Part shown: positions 22,885 through 35,372 of the stretch, piece after piece
Position numbering within the stretch: the first letter of the stretch is position 1
How the letters are laid out: every line of letters begins with the position of its first letter
Source: Brachypterus glaber
Lineage: Eukaryota; Arthropoda; Insecta; Coleoptera; Kateretidae
Length of the DNA stretch: 64,000 nt
Direction: 5' to 3'
Assembly: GCA_958510825.1 (NCBI GenBank)
Contig: OY294049.1
Span: 36,236,774 to 36,300,773 of the forward strand
Position numbers and translations under genes: made by a program
The notes under the pieces: model-generated
The model's database searches: none
Told to the model about the DNA's origin: nothing
What the model saw: only the letters and a program-made list of their open reading frames with translations

Positions 22885-24788
22885 ATTTGGGGTTTTTGAA
22901 TATGGCCTATCGATTAAAAATATTTTCATGCTTGTGCCACTTCCGGTTGTACCGGAAGTGGCACTTAACTTTGAGTTTTTAAATGAAACACCTCATATAT
23001 TTTTTAATTTTTTAAATTTGCATTAAATTTGCTTTATTTTGATGTATAATACTTCATGTCTATCTTCAGTAGTTTTTGAGTTATTCAAGTTTTTAGCGAA
23101 AAATAAGTAAATTCAAGCACCCCTTAAAAACAATAATTTCTCCTTGATTTTTTCAATTGGAGAAAAGATGTTTTGTGTTTTGCTCAATGATGCTTAAACG
23201 AATTATCCTATGCTAAAATGGACACCAAAAATTATACAGGGTGTCTGAAAAAGCAGGTCAAATCTAACAAATTTAATATAGCCATAACTCATTTTTTTTA
23301 AATGGCACCCTATATTTTTTTTTATTTGGTAAATAGAGAATTAAATTTGCTTTAAAATAAGTATAGGATACCCTATACCTAACTTTAACCGTTTTTGAGC
23401 TATTTGCAAATTATTGTGAAAAAGCCGTATTTCTGTTAAAATTTGTTATATTTTATAAAATAGGCCAGAAAAATTAATCGATTTTTATTTATTTACCTCA
23501 AAGATCATTATATTTACCTTAAAACTGGATTTTCATGCGCCCAGTAGTGTACATTTCTTCTGTTAAAAATACCCTGTTGAGAAAATTTAGCCTCGTCCGT
23601 CCAATTTATTCTTTTTAAAAAGTTTTGTTTTTCTTGAATATTTATCAAAAGATTTTCACAAAAGTCCACTCTATTTTGAAAATCATTAGGTTTTAAGGCC
23701 TGTATTTTTTGCTTTTTGTAATCGTGCATCTTGTGGTTTTTTAAAATTCTTTGGATGCTTGAATAGGAAATTCCCAAGTCGTAACTAGCTGCAGGAATTG
23801 AGGCATGTGGATATGCATAAAAGTAACCCAAAACATTGACTTCGTTATCTTCGTTGTTTGTATTTGGTTTCGTAAGAGATTTCACTGCATTTTCTTTTCC
23901 AAATTGCGAAAAATTTTTGTGTATTCTTCTAAATTTTTTACATGACATTCTTGGTAAATCAGGATATTTTGTATTAAAGTTTCTGCAGGTTCTACTAATT
24001 ATTTTATCATTTTCACCAAAAATAGAAAATAAATCCAAAATAACAGGGTAAGAATAAGCCTCTGCCATTATTTTACACTAATTTATCACGATAAGAACGA
24101 TAACATTTAGGTTAAAAGAAATAAAAACACAATACAATTTTAAAAATTTACGTAATTGCAGAAATACTGCAAAATACTTCTTTTTCACATTAATTTGCAA
24201 ATAGCTCGAAAACGGTTAAAGTTAGGGTATCCTATACTTATTTTAAAGAAAATTGAATTCTCTATTTAAACAAATAAAAAAAAAATGTAGGGTGTCATTT
24301 AAAAAAAAAGAGTTATGGCTATTTTAATTTTGTTAAGTTTGACCTGCTTTTTCAGACACCCTGTATAAATTTTGGATTCCATTTTAGCTTAGAATGATTC
24401 GCTTAACCATCATTGAGCAAAATACAAAACAACTTTTCTTCAATTTAAAAAATCAAGGAGAAATTATTGTTTTTAGGGGTGCTTGAATTTGCTTATTTTT
24501 CGCTAAAAACTTGAATAACTCAAAAACTACTGGAGATAGACATAACGTGTTATACATTAAAATAAAGCAAATTTTATGCAAATTTTAAAAATTAAAAAAT
24601 ATATGGGGTGTTCCATTTAAAAAATTAAAGTTGAGTGCCACTTCCGGTACAACCGGAAGTGGCACAAGCATGAAAACATTTTTAATCGATTGCCCATATT
24701 CAAAAACCCCAAAGTGCAAATTAGCAGACTTTCAGAGTTATTGGTTCTCCATAAACGTTTAATAGGCCACTTCCGTGAATAACCCTGT
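22885..24788. mobile_element. Long-TIR transposon, copy 2 (lacks its first 70-80 bp)
   Basis: Starts abruptly after the gap at ATTTGGGGTTTTTGAATATG (equivalent to about 21225 in copy 1) and runs to the terminus AACCCTGT at 24788, before an AT repeat. The right arm, about 24150-24788, is the inverted counterpart of the left 640 bp, so the element has unusually long TIRs around the transposase frame. The body differs from copy 1 at only a few positions, including one 6-bp indel (GGTATAGGGTATCC versus GGGTATCC). Confidence 0.8.
23514..24068 (-). pseudogene. Truncated IS630/Tc1-mariner-type transposase, copy 2
   Basis: Same 184-codon frame as 21856..22410 with one substitution (Asn for Ile just before WTDEA) and the same premature end after HENPVLR. 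The shared truncation shows that the internal loss happened before the two copies separated, so this is an established non-autonomous type. Confidence 0.7.
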
Positions 24789-24810
24789 ATATATATATAT
24801 ATATATATAT

Positions 24811-25329
24811 TGCTTTGCAAAAATTTACTAAACTCCAAAAAAGAAACGGACATTTAATTTTGTTTTGTCCAATTAACCAAATTATAAAAGGAAAAATGAG
24901 TTTTTCTGTTGTCAGCAAAAATAATCTAAACGTGAACAGTACATGTCCTTTTGTTCTTTAAATGGGTATTTTCTAAAATATGGAGTGCGAGCGCTCAAAA
25001 AATCAACAGGGCGTTTTAAAAATACTGCAGAAAACCTCTAGCTCTTACGGGCAAACAATTAAAAAAATATATATGTGTGTCGTAAACTCAAAGAATCACT
25101 ATACAAAATAAAACAAAGATCGCTGCCAACGAACAACCGGTTCTGGAGATATCAGACATCAAACTTTGGAAAAATTTTAGATGCGTCCCTTTTTTTTTGG
25201 AGTTCAAAGTAAGAAAGAAAATAGTTATTAAATAATAAATAAATTTTAAAAATAAACTGGTCCTTCTAAAAAAAAAACAAAATTTGCACTGTGTGAATAT
25301 TGTTGTACTGCGTGACGGTAGCAGAAAAG
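24811..25329. other. 3' flank of the zinc-finger gene
   Basis: AT-rich, probably containing the 3' UTR of the minus-strand zinc-finger gene. I see no unambiguous AATAAA on that strand directly after the stop, and no other gene. Confidence 0.4.
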
Positions 25330-28300
25330 TCAAGCGTGCGTACGCTGCATGTGTGACATCAGTGCGTTGTAGGAGGCCAACATTTTTCCGCACACGTCAC
25401 ACTCATGTGTTTTTTCTTGTTTCACGTTGTGCCGAGTCGACAAGTGAGACGTAAGTGACACCTTTTGACGGAAACTTTCTCCACAGTAGTCGCATTTGAA
25501 GGGCTCCTCATTGGTGTGCTGGCGCCGATGCGTCGTAAGGGCGTATTTGCTCGAAAATGGCTTGGAACAGAATTCGCACTGGTTGGTCCACTCCTAGAAA
25601 AATTTGAAATGGAGGTCGAAAGTCATTTTTGTGGGGTCCATAATAATAAAAATACGTCATTTTTTTTAAAAAGGTGTTTCACTATTTTTATTGAAATTAC
25701 TGAATTTTTAAATTTAAATACCTCGGATCAAAGTATTTATTACCAGTGCCTCACAAATAAAATAAAACAAACAAAAAAATATTGAGCAAAAAAATATGTA
25801 TTGGATAAAATATTGTATGAAACACGTGAGTAAAGAGATATTTTCCAATTAAAAATTAATCAGACTAACCCTAGTAGAAATTTGGCATTAGAAAATCGTT
25901 TTTAATGTACGAATTTACGATTTCTAATGCTAGAAGCCTATTATAGGCTATTATAGGCTATAATAATAATATAGGCTATAATAGTTAGGCACCTAACGTT
26001 AGAATACTGTTTATCTAACCGTTTCCCAAAACTTTAATGTTAGATGCTAAGGTTAGGTATCTAAAATTCAAACCACATTCATATAACGCTAGATGAAGTT
26101 GTTCTAACGTTTTTTTTTTCCACCAGGCAAGGTTGCTTTTCTCATGAAACATCTTTTAGTTCAGGGGGAGATACCCATGAAGGGGACACTTTTTTTAAAC
26201 GGCTGCCAAATTTTTTTTTTTAATGTTTTATTCGTATTTTTTTAGGCTATTATATTTGGAAATAAAAGAACACAGTCTAAGTGTTAAACCTAAATAACAT
26301 TCATTTTTACCAAAACTACAAGCATTAAAAAAAAAAACTTAACTGTCCCATTCAAGAACACGGTATATTTTGTATGTTTCGTGTGGTTCTAGACTATTCA
26401 TAAACCAAATTCAAACAATTTCCTTTTGCCGTTCGTCAATAAAATATCTTTCAAAATTATTAAAAAAATTACTTTTGACTTGGTAAAACTGACTTGTTAA
26501 ATTTGTCACAAACCCAGCCGCCTAAACTTTGCCATTTTTTATTTTTTTAACTGCACATGTAGGGCCATGGTAACAAAAACCAAAAATTACGAAGCATAGT
26601 TCAGAAACAGGCACTGTCCCATTCAATAATGTGTCCCATTCATGGGTATTTCCCCCTACTCTCTAGTACTTTAAATATCGTCTCTTTACCTTGTTGTGTG
26701 TGAGTCGTACGTGATTATTTAGGTTGTAACTGGAGTAGAAACCCTTCCCGCAAAGATGGCACACGTGGTCTCGGATACGCGTGTGTATCTTTTTAGTATG
26801 TTGGGACAACAAGTAGCCAGTGCAGAACTCTTTCTTACAAATTGTACAAGGATAGGTGACGCCTCTATGTAGGCGGTATATGTGCATTCGCAATCCCTCA
26901 GAATTTCTGGAAAGAGAGAAAATTTTGAAAACAAAAAATTATAGTATACGCGTCGAGGTGAGTATACTATTTTTCCTACGGCCAGTGACTACTTTATACG
27001 ATAAACAACCGTAGTTAAAATACGGTATTTCAGAAAATATTGCCAACATTCAGAAAAAAAGAACACTGCCTAGAAAACTTGATGCTTTATGTTCAAGTGT
27101 ATGGGGTATTTTACTTTTTTCGCCTTAGGTTGGCAATATTTATAAATAAAACCAAATTTAAAAAAATCTATCGATGCGTTTTTGAGAAAAACGATTTTCA
27201 TTTGTTTCAACAAAAAAAATATGACATATTTTAAAAAATTAATTTTTTTAAAAAAATGAAAAAGATTTTACATCAGAAAGTGAGACAAAAAGTTTTTATA
27301 AACGTTTGTATTAAATGGCTTCTTAGGAGAGCTAGAACACGTTTAAGGGGCATTTTTAGAATATTATTCACTTTATAACTCAGGAAAGGTTTAACTTATT
27401 GACTTGAAATTTTTACTGTAGTATGCAACCAATAAACATTATCATTTTGTGAAAAAAAGTTAAATGTATAACCAGGGGCAGACTTACAGTTTTACATATA
27501 AATTATGAGGCACCCAATATCTACGCCCCTGGTTAAAAACTTAATTTTAATAAAACGTTAAATGTTTAAATTTATTGGTCCTATAGTTCAGTAAAAATTT
27601 CATGTTAATGATTTTGGCCATTTTTGAAACTCACCTTGCGACATGGTTGCACAAATGACAAACTGTAGGATCGGTTTCGTGATATTTCGTATGGCCTTTA
27701 AAATTTCGGGCTTCCACCATTTTGCCACAGATTTCACACTTCGTTTTCGCGTGCTGTTTCAAGTGCCTCTCATATAGAAAATAGCTAGAAGTTTTCGTAT
27801 TGCAATCTGGACAAAGGAAAATTTTGTTTCCTTGCATATTATCAGCTGGGAATAAATTCATTTATTATACAGTGCTTAAAAATTATATTTTGAGAGACGC
27901 TGTTTTAGATATTACATATAAAGTGCTTTTTTTTGGTATTTTTTATTTTTATAATTTAATAGTAGTTATATACCAAGGTAGATAAGACATTTTCCATAGC
28001 CAAGCTGCGTAGCAGCGAGGTATTTAAGAGTGCGAGGCTATAATAGTCTTCTCTACCGTAGTTTATATATTAGTTTTTTCACTACTAGCACTAGTAAACT
28101 ATTTTTATTCAAATAATAAAATAAATTATTACAGAAATTATATTTCTTGAAATTTTCATAAAAATCAAGTAGCCTTGATCAATGACATTTGCTCAAATAA
28201 ATACTTTGAACTGACGTTTAAAAATTTAGTTTTTTTTTATTTTTTTTTTCATAATATTTAGCTAATTATGGATTGTATTAATTGGTAATAATTATAATTA

Positions 28301-31300
28301 GTTATATTTAATAAAAAAAATTAATTTAAAGCTATTTTCTTGGACTTAACTAGTAAAAGTTGCAAAAAGAACTGAAACATCTAAAGTGACAGAAATCAAT
28401 TTTTTATAAAATTTACTCCTACTAGGAAAGAAAAAATTATTATTGCTATAGGTGAAAAAAATTGATTTCACAGTATGAAAATATGATAAATAATGGTATG
28501 TTCTAAAGCTAGTAGTGGAAAAAATTAGTTACAAAGTATAGTTAACGTTTTTGCATCAGGAAGTTAATCATTTATCCAGAACTTTGATTTTTTTTTGACA
28601 AAAATCCCATTTTCAAGCCTATTTTAAGAAAAAATATAAAATATAAGGTCAATTAGAGAGAATGAGCGTTAAAGTGATCGTGTTCCAAATTTAAAGTCGA
28701 TATCTCTACTCGTTCAAAAGTTATGAGAGGGGTATTTTTTGGAGCGCACTCTATATTAATATATTATGACCCGGTAGTATAAATCTGACTTTTCACTAAG
28801 GATATTCGATCTGCATATTTAGATATTTTTCTGTGAATTACCTTTAACTCTCGGTTTAACTGCTGTATCTAATTCCTTTCCGTCATTTTCGTGGATAGAT
28901 CTGAGGTGCAGGTCATACATTGACTTGTACGAAAATACACCAGTACATAAGTTGCATTTCCAGTGTTTAGGAAAATTGGCGTGCGATATTTCGACGTGTT
29001 TTTCGTATTTAATATTATCTTCGAATTCAAGGTCACAATCAAAACACTCGTGTTTTCCCAAAATATGCAGATCTATGTGTTTTACTAGGTCTGTAATTTC
29101 GAATTGCTCCCCACAAACTTCACAAGGTTGCTTTGTATTATCAACCGCAGCAACTGCAGTTGATGTGAAAGTTTTTTCACTAGGTTGCTCTTTTTTAATA
29201 TGTTCAGACAGTAGTTTTATATTTGACATTAAAAATTTTTGCTGGGATTGGTAGGACAATGTTAAATTCGTTGAACAGTCTTGACAAATAATTGGGCTAT
29301 CCTTCATTAAAACCTAAAAAGTATAGAGTCGATTTAACAGCTATTCGGGCTGACGTCATGAAAAAATAAACTTATCATAAAAGGTTAAGGATATTGCTAA
29401 GAATGGTGCTTTCTCTGAAAAAAAAACAGTTTAGGAAAAACTCATAACATGTCCGTATTCTCTAATCATTTCTAAAAAAGAAATTTAATCAATTCAAAAA
29501 TATTTATATTCGCGATTTAACAATATCTTTTCTTTAATGTAACAAAAGAGAAATTATTTTTGAAAACTGAAAATTAATTAATAGCGAGTAATTCTACCTC
29601 TATAACCGCTTCAACTCGCCGAGGCATACTTAAAATTAAGCGATTTAACTGGTCTTGGTCCAAGACATCCCATAAATCCGGAAGAACTTGCTAGTTTCCT
29701 TGCGTCATAAAACTGTGGTTTGCGATGAATTACTGCTCTACCAAGCATGTTCCAGACGTGTTCAATACAGTTAAACAAGATAATGAGACAGCGGCGGGAC
29801 ATTTTTTTGTTTTTTTTTTTGATTATGTTTTCTCAGAGGAACCAAATTATCCTTAACTTTTTTCGATCAGTTTAGTACCTAAATACCTTCGTATTTTGCA
29901 TAATATGATATTATCCATTTTATCTTATTATTTGCTATTACGGGGGTATTTAAATATTATTTTTTTATAATGTCAGTTGGAAATATCATTCTATGATTTG
30001 AAATGAAAAACAATTGCAATGCCTTCTGTTTTCAGCACCAGTTCGTATGTGACAATTTAATTTTGAATGATGCATGAAAATGCGATTCAAAAGAATCAGG
30101 ACCCAAAATAATAAGACCTTTAACTTTTGAACGGCTTAAAATATCAACTTGAAATTCGGAATACGTAAATAACATAAGACAAATATTTTTTATTTATATT
30201 TGATATGCTTGAGAGGCACAATGGAGGCAGGGGGCAAGGGGGAACATTTTCTTTAATGAAAAGGGGGTCGTGTGATATATAATTTTAAAGCTCAGAAAAT
30301 TCTCTATTTGACCAAATATTTTTTATTTTTTTTTCAACATTTTTTAAGGGGATTGAAGTGTTAAAAATGGACTTTTCGTCCAAATTTCTTAAAAAAATCA
30401 AACATTTTCATAATATACATTTTATAATACAAAACGTAAATTATACTGTAAAACAAAATTTTAATGATATCTATAAATAAATTTTTTTAAAAATGTCTAA
30501 GAAAATCGCTAATTTTAACAAAAAAATTGAAAACGCCTTAAAAAAATAAATAAATAAATAAAAAGTTAAAAATAAGTCTATGGAGAATTAAAAATCTTTA
30601 AAATAATGTATCACACGACCCCCTTTCTATTTAAAAAATGTTCCTCCTTGCTCCCTTGCCTCCATTGTGCTCCTTAAACATATGAAATATCCTAGTTAAA
30701 AAAAAAAACAAGTAGATAGGATCCAGTAGATTCCGATTCGTTTTCTACTGGTCTTTACTGGTCTCTACATGTTTTTTAACAGGGATATACAATGTATGTA
30801 TATTATACATACCAAAAAGTTATTTGGGTCATGTTATTTACGTGTTAGTTGATATCTTAAGCCGTTCAAAAGTTAAAGAGGGGGTGGACTTTAGACATGC
30901 ACTGTTTAGCTGTCAATAATTGTATGTATGTAGCATAACGTTGGTTAACCAATCAATTGGTTTATGTGACATATTGATATCATTCGTCGAGAAAAATAAA
31001 GGTTCTAGGCCACGCCCCATGCATGTTCTGGACAGATCTGGGTCGAAAAAAAGGTTGATATGGTCTAATTTGTTAAAATTAAAGCCTCCCCACCATACTA
31101 ATACCACTAGGTCGCACCCCTGAATATGAAAGTCGCGGTAATTGGGAGATGTACTTAGCAAACTAGTGGGAGAAGAACCAATTTACATTCGACTTAAAAC
31201 TTTCAGTGCCTTCCAATGGGCCACGGCCCATTGGGCAAAATTAAATCGGATTAGGTTCACCACTGGTAGTGGCGAATTATTGGGATTTCTGTTTTTTTTT

Positions 31301-33621
31301 TTTAATATTAACTACACTGCTTAACATTCAAAAATTTTCCGACACCATTTTATTTCATCTGCAGATGGACATGCCTATATGTATTTAATGCGCTGATTTC
31401 GGAACCTTTTTCCGTTATTTTGAGATATAAGCAGTGGCTTTTTTGCTTATAGTTGTAGTAAAAAAAATAATAAAGGTTCAGTTATTTTTTTTGCGTAGCA
31501 TTGGTTCTCTATTAAACGGGCTCTAAGCCAAAAAAAGCGGATTTTAAATATCTTTATTCGTTTGGATGTTGTTTTTTACAGTGTTCCAAATTTAAAAAAT
31601 GAGATTTTTACGTTTAAGTTTTAAGAATTCCTATTCAAGCTTTGTTCTAATTCAGAAACTTCCGCTTGGGGCCCCTGTAACTCGGAGCGCCTGTGTGATT
31701 AATACCTGCTACCGCGGTAGCTACGCCATAAAAAAATACTCTTACGCCATGGAACCCATGCATGGGTCTTCATCAATGAACTAATAACTCTTCTTTCTAG
31801 AATACGCATACCGTTAAAATAAAGTATCGCCAACATCTCGATTTGTTTGTAAACAAATAGTAGGTATATTCAGGCCTGAACAATAACAATTACCAGTAAC
31901 TGGTATTGTTGTCTCTGTTAAAACAAAGATGTGCGAGTAAGACAGACAAATGTTTATGTTGCCGAAGTTTTTGTCAGTTTTAACGAATGAAGAGTTATTA
32001 GTTCGTTGATCTTCATCCACGAATTTCTTATTATTCATTATTGATCGTGATCATGTCATTTTAGTGATCTACTATCAAGAACATACACTACAAACATTGG
32101 TTCGTCGGCCGCCCGACGTCCAACCTTTCCCAAATTACGTCGGTTAAACGTTGGCTGAAAGAACCAATGTTTGTAGGATAGTGCGCGCCCAGATTTATTT
32201 ACTTTACCTTAATTGACGTCAAATTTTCCAAACACTCTGCCCAGTTACTTTTAAAAAAAGACTCAGTGTTGTCTTTAATGTTTAAACATAATTTGCATAG
32301 TGAATGGTTGACTGTTTGATCAAATAACAATTCTTGCTTCATTTTATCTGCCTCAGTATTTGGATCAGGATAATCGTTTTGGTTTCTAGGACATAATTTC
32401 AAAAACGTTTGTTGCCATTTGTGTGCAAACTGTAACTCCTCCCAGCACTTACCGCATGCCGATTTTGATAAATCATCATTTTCTTCTATCTAAAATTATT
32501 TTAGCTTTCTTTACCCTTTGCTACAGATACTTCATAATAATAATAATAAATAATAATTATTACAGGCAGGGCTGGAAAGAGCCAGCCAGACCCGGGGAAC
32601 TTTATTTCCGGGACCCCTCGCCTCTGAAAAAAAAAGCTTTACCCCTGTCGAAAACATAAAATTTTTGCCGCCGTGTCCCCTTGGGAACGTTCAAGGTAAC
32701 GCAAATTGTACCAAAATTCATACACTTCATATCCCGGTTCCCGCGTAGCCAAAATATAAAATCTCTACAGCCTTTAATAACTCAGAAGATCCCTATTGTT
32801 TTTGAAAGTAATTTCCCCAAAAAGGAAGTGATATTTTTTATAACGAACATGTCAAAATGAGGGTATTTACGCTTCATACAAGCTCTCTAAAAAAGTTATC
32901 TTCTATAGTTAAGGAGATGATCTGTAGGCAATACTTCTTGTGTCACCTAGTATATTTTTTGGCTAAATAAATATTTGTGTATGAAATACCTTGTAAAAAG
33001 GTTTCTTTATATATAAATAAATATGTACATAAATAAATAAATGCTGTATGTAAATACCAAACCAGTTGTAATTATTTTTAATTTGGTAACCAAGTTCTCA
33101 AGCCATTTGGCTGTCACTGGGTATAGCCACTTTGGCAGGCCTTAATATAGCCAATTGGCTACATAACTAGTTATTTAGGCCATATATGGCTTAAAAAATA
33201 CTAGCTGGTAGCCAAGGCACCTCAAAGGCCCTGCAGGGCAGGTACATAGATACAGGAGGGACCTTAGCCCCCAAAATAAAAACTGCCCCCTAAAATGCTT
33301 GATTTATTGTAAAATGCAACATTCTTATGTTAGCCCCCCCCCCCAAATATCGAATTAGCCACCAAAATGCTTACACGTTAGCCAATCTAGTTTAGCCCCC
33401 CACAATATTTGGTTCTAGTTGCGCCTAGATTGCTACTATCTATTGAGACCATTAGTTGCACCTATGTGCAGTCTATGTTTATCTAAAATAACAAATAATT
33501 TTTGATCACTTACTTTTATAGAGGTTAGGGTAAATAGTAATTCTGTGCCATTTAAATGAAATAAGTTTTCACATGTCGAGTCTTCTTTCAAACACAATCT
33601 ACATGACTCAGAAGAATTCAT
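25330..33621 (-). CDS. Tandem-ZAD C2H2 zinc-finger protein, 6 exons, 517 aa
   Basis: Exons (minus): 33514..33621, 32208..32489, 28842..29313, 27635..27845, 26690..26906, 25330..25593. All junctions are GT-AG with matching phases 0,0,1,2,0. The ZAD zinc-binding half-sites are Cys7/10 with Cys48/51 (ZAD1) and Cys101/104 with Cys140/143 (ZAD2). Each ZAD is split by a phase-0 intron 26 residues after its second Cys, within LTSIK, so exon 2 carries the back half of ZAD1 and the front half of ZAD2. Eleven C2H2 fingers follow: three in exon 3 (194-213, 220-241, 250-271), then 299-319, 324-343, 350-371 (split by an intron), 378-399, 407-428, 436-456, 464-485, 495-516. The protein ends one residue after the last His. 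ZAD domains dimerise; this should be a nuclear DNA-binding protein. Its target is unknown. Introns hold several MITEs. Confidence 0.88.
25869..26128. mobile_element. CCC-ended element, family C, copy 1 (AA flanks)
   Basis: Begins CCCTAGTAGAAATTTGG and ends TTTTTCCACCAGGC (last G mutated to C), flanked by AA at 25867-25868 and 26129-26130. The interior is packed with CTAACGTTAG-like palindromic motifs. Lies in intron 5 of the zinc-finger gene. The other copy is in cyclin H intron 4. Confidence 0.75.
27960..28530 (+). repeat. Dispersed 0.57-kb repeat, copy 1
   Basis: Contains TATATACCAAGGTAGATAAG ... GTCTTCTCTACCGTAG flanking AGCTGCGTAGCAGCGAGG, then AAGTAGCCTTGATCAATGAC and AAAGTGACAGAAATCAATT, ending near GTTCTAAAGCTAGTAG. 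Other copies: 37745-38410 (inverted) and 59655-60235. Here it lies in intron 3 of the zinc-finger gene. No coding capacity and no clear TIR. Confidence 0.75.
29600..29815 (-). pseudogene. Tc1-type transposase C-terminal remnant
   Basis: The frame at 29611..29802 contains NCIEHVWNMLGRAV, matching the conserved NPIEHVWD...LGR segment that holds the third catalytic acidic residue of Tc1 transposases. Further on, other frames encode WDVLDQDQLNRLI and MPRRVEAVI, the usual C-terminal end, so at least one frameshift separates the pieces. It is a dead fragment in intron 2 of the zinc-finger gene. Confidence 0.7.
30090..30905. mobile_element. Copy of the palindromic GGTCGTGTGATA MITE family
   Basis: Left half has TAACTTTTGAACGGCTTAAA and GGGGGTCGTGTGATATAT; the right half has TATCACACGACCCCC and TTAAGCCGTTCAAAAGTTAA, so the copy is an inverted repeat. 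Related to 7624..8200. Located in intron 2 of the zinc-finger gene. Confidence 0.65.
31767..32017. mobile_element. 251-bp inverted-repeat MITE
   Basis: TCTTCATCAATGAACTAATA at the left pairs with TATTAGTTCGTTGATCTTCAT at the right. The interior (CAGGCCTGAACAATAACAAT, GTAACTGGTATTGTTG) matches, in reverse, the core inserted in 8448..8755. Lies in intron 2 of the zinc-finger gene. Confidence 0.7.
32086..32178. mobile_element. CCC-type element, family F, 93 bp (TA flanks)
   Basis: Ends CACTACAAACATTGGTTC and the complement of GAACCAATGTTTGTAGGA; terminal CCC/GGG are each mutated at one base. TA at 32084-32085 and 32179-32180. The interior is CGTCGGCCGCCCGACG-like. It lies 29 bp beyond the donor site of zinc-finger exon 2. 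Confidence 0.65.
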
Positions 33622-34080
33622 TATATGTAGTTAATGTTTAAAAAATCATTTTGATTACAATAATCAAAAACGTCAAAATTTCACTAGTAGATTTCTCTTT
33701 TACTGCACAGAACACCCACCAGAAGCCCAAGCCCCATGTTAAAGTTAGGCAACACATAATACCACGAATGGTATGTGTCGCCGCCCTATGAATGATATGC
33801 GAAAACTAAACATCAGCTGGCACATAATGGCGGCTTATTCAAATTAAAAATAATATTTTTATTTTTTTTTGGACCATTACTTTGATTTAGGCATTCGACA
33901 AAATTGCCGAACGCCTAAATCAATATAATGGTTGTGTGGGTAATAAAAAAAACAAGAAATTAATAAGGTATTTTTTTTTAACAAAATTGTAATATAACTA
34001 TAATACAAACTCTATGTAAATACCTAAAAAAAAATATATAAGTATAAAGAAAAATATTTTATCAAACAGGTGCGTAGATA
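33622..34080. other. 5' flank of the zinc-finger gene
   Basis: Upstream region of the zinc-finger start codon at 33621. A short inverted pair occurs at about 33870-33925 (TACTTTGATTTAGGCATTCG / GAACGCCTAAATCAATATAA). No core promoter element can be assigned with confidence. Confidence 0.35.
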
Positions 34081-34800
34081 TGGGGGGGTTAGAGGGGGTA
34101 TTTACCCCCCAAGAGTCTTTGTTATATATTTTTTTGTTATTTTAAATAAAAAATTGAAAAATTAAAATAATGGGTGTTTTTTGCTTGGGTCGCCAAATTT
34201 TGTAGAAACGCCCAGGGACAAAGCCTTTTTTTTTCGGAGGTCGAGGGGTGTTGTTTTTGTTTTGGTAGGGGCGCCAACTTTTGTAGAAACGCTTTTTTTT
34301 TTGGAGGGTGTTTTTGTTTTGTTAGGTAGGGGTAGGGGCGCTAAGGGAACGTTCAAGTATTACGTAACGCTCCTATGAGGGGTGGGGTCATTTTGAAGTG
34401 TTACGCCCATTTTAATGGTATAGGAAAATAGCGTTACGGGGGGGACCAAAATGATTAAAATTTGCGTTACGTAATACTTGCACGTTTCCAAAGGTGGGCG
34501 TCAAATTTTGTAGAAACGCTCAGGGACAAAGATTTTTTTTCGGAGAGTGCTTTTTTTGTTTTGGTAGGGGCGTCAAATTTTGTAGAAACGCTCAGGGAAA
34601 AAGCTATTTTCTGAGGGTGTTTTTTTTTGTTTTGGTAGGGGCGTCAAATTTTGAATGAAAAATTTTATTTTAGAAAGGAAAAAAAAATACATTTTTAATA
34701 GCTGGTCCCCATAGGCTAGAAATCTCACTAGCCTTGGGCTTCCCAGTCCGACACTGGAGGCTGACTACCCCCCCCCAAGAAAAAATCCCATCTACGCGCC
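34080..34800. repeat. Degenerate tandem repeat of GGGGCGCCAA...AAAGCTTTGTCCCTG type, locus 1
   Basis: Repeated units of about 80-95 bp, read here as the complement: GTAGGGGCG(C/T)CAA(A/C)TTTTGTAGAAACGC(T/C)CAGGGACAAAG. At least four diverged units. The same family recurs at 35095-35360, 55770-55985 and 61370-61800. Open frames within it are repeat artefacts. Confidence 0.65.
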
Positions 34801-35094
34801 TATTATCAAATAGGTACTTAATAATTATAAACATAATGTTTACTCTAACATTTTTAGGGGCTATTCAAAAATTACGTCCCCACAATTTAGACAACTTTTG
34901 ACCCCGTGTCAATTTGGCTTCTACCCCCCGAAAAAATATCGCTACTAATACATCAAACCCCCCCACCCCACTTTTTGTTTTGTAACTTGACCTCTGACCC
35001 CATGGTGATCTAATTGTTGAATAGCCCCTAAAGAAGTAGTTCTTAGTAGTAAAAAATATTATGAAAATAATTCAGCTGATATCCTGGGACAGGT

Positions 35095-35360
35095 CCGTAA
35101 CTTGGCGCCCCTGTAAAACAAAATTGGCGCTCCAAAAAAATACCAGGGGATCAGCGAAAAAAAATTGTCGCCCCAAAAATTAAAAAAGCTTTGTCCCTAG
35201 CGGTTTCTGCCAAACTTGGAGCCCCTGCAAAAAAAATGCTGCCCCAAAAATTACCTTTACGAAAAAAAAGTTTACCACTGACGGTATCTACCAAACTTGG
35301 CGCCCCTGCAAAAGAAAATTGGGGCCCCAAAAAATACCAGGTGGACTCAAACCAAGGCCG
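35095..35360. repeat. Degenerate tandem repeat, locus 2
   Basis: Two to three units containing CTTTGTCCCTAGCGGTTTCT, CCAAACTTGGAGCCCCTGCA and ATTGGGGCCCCAAAAAATACC, in the opposite orientation to 34080-34800. Confidence 0.65.
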
Positions 35361-35372
35361 GGGGGGCTGTCC

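Noticed and set aside
22601..23026. Frames spanning the N run
   Set aside because: They are open only because N codons are untranslated; the real sequence is unknown.
26719..26934. Second minus-strand frame overlapping zinc-finger exon 5
   Set aside because: Shadow frame; the frame with C2H2 spacing and correct splice phase is the real exon.
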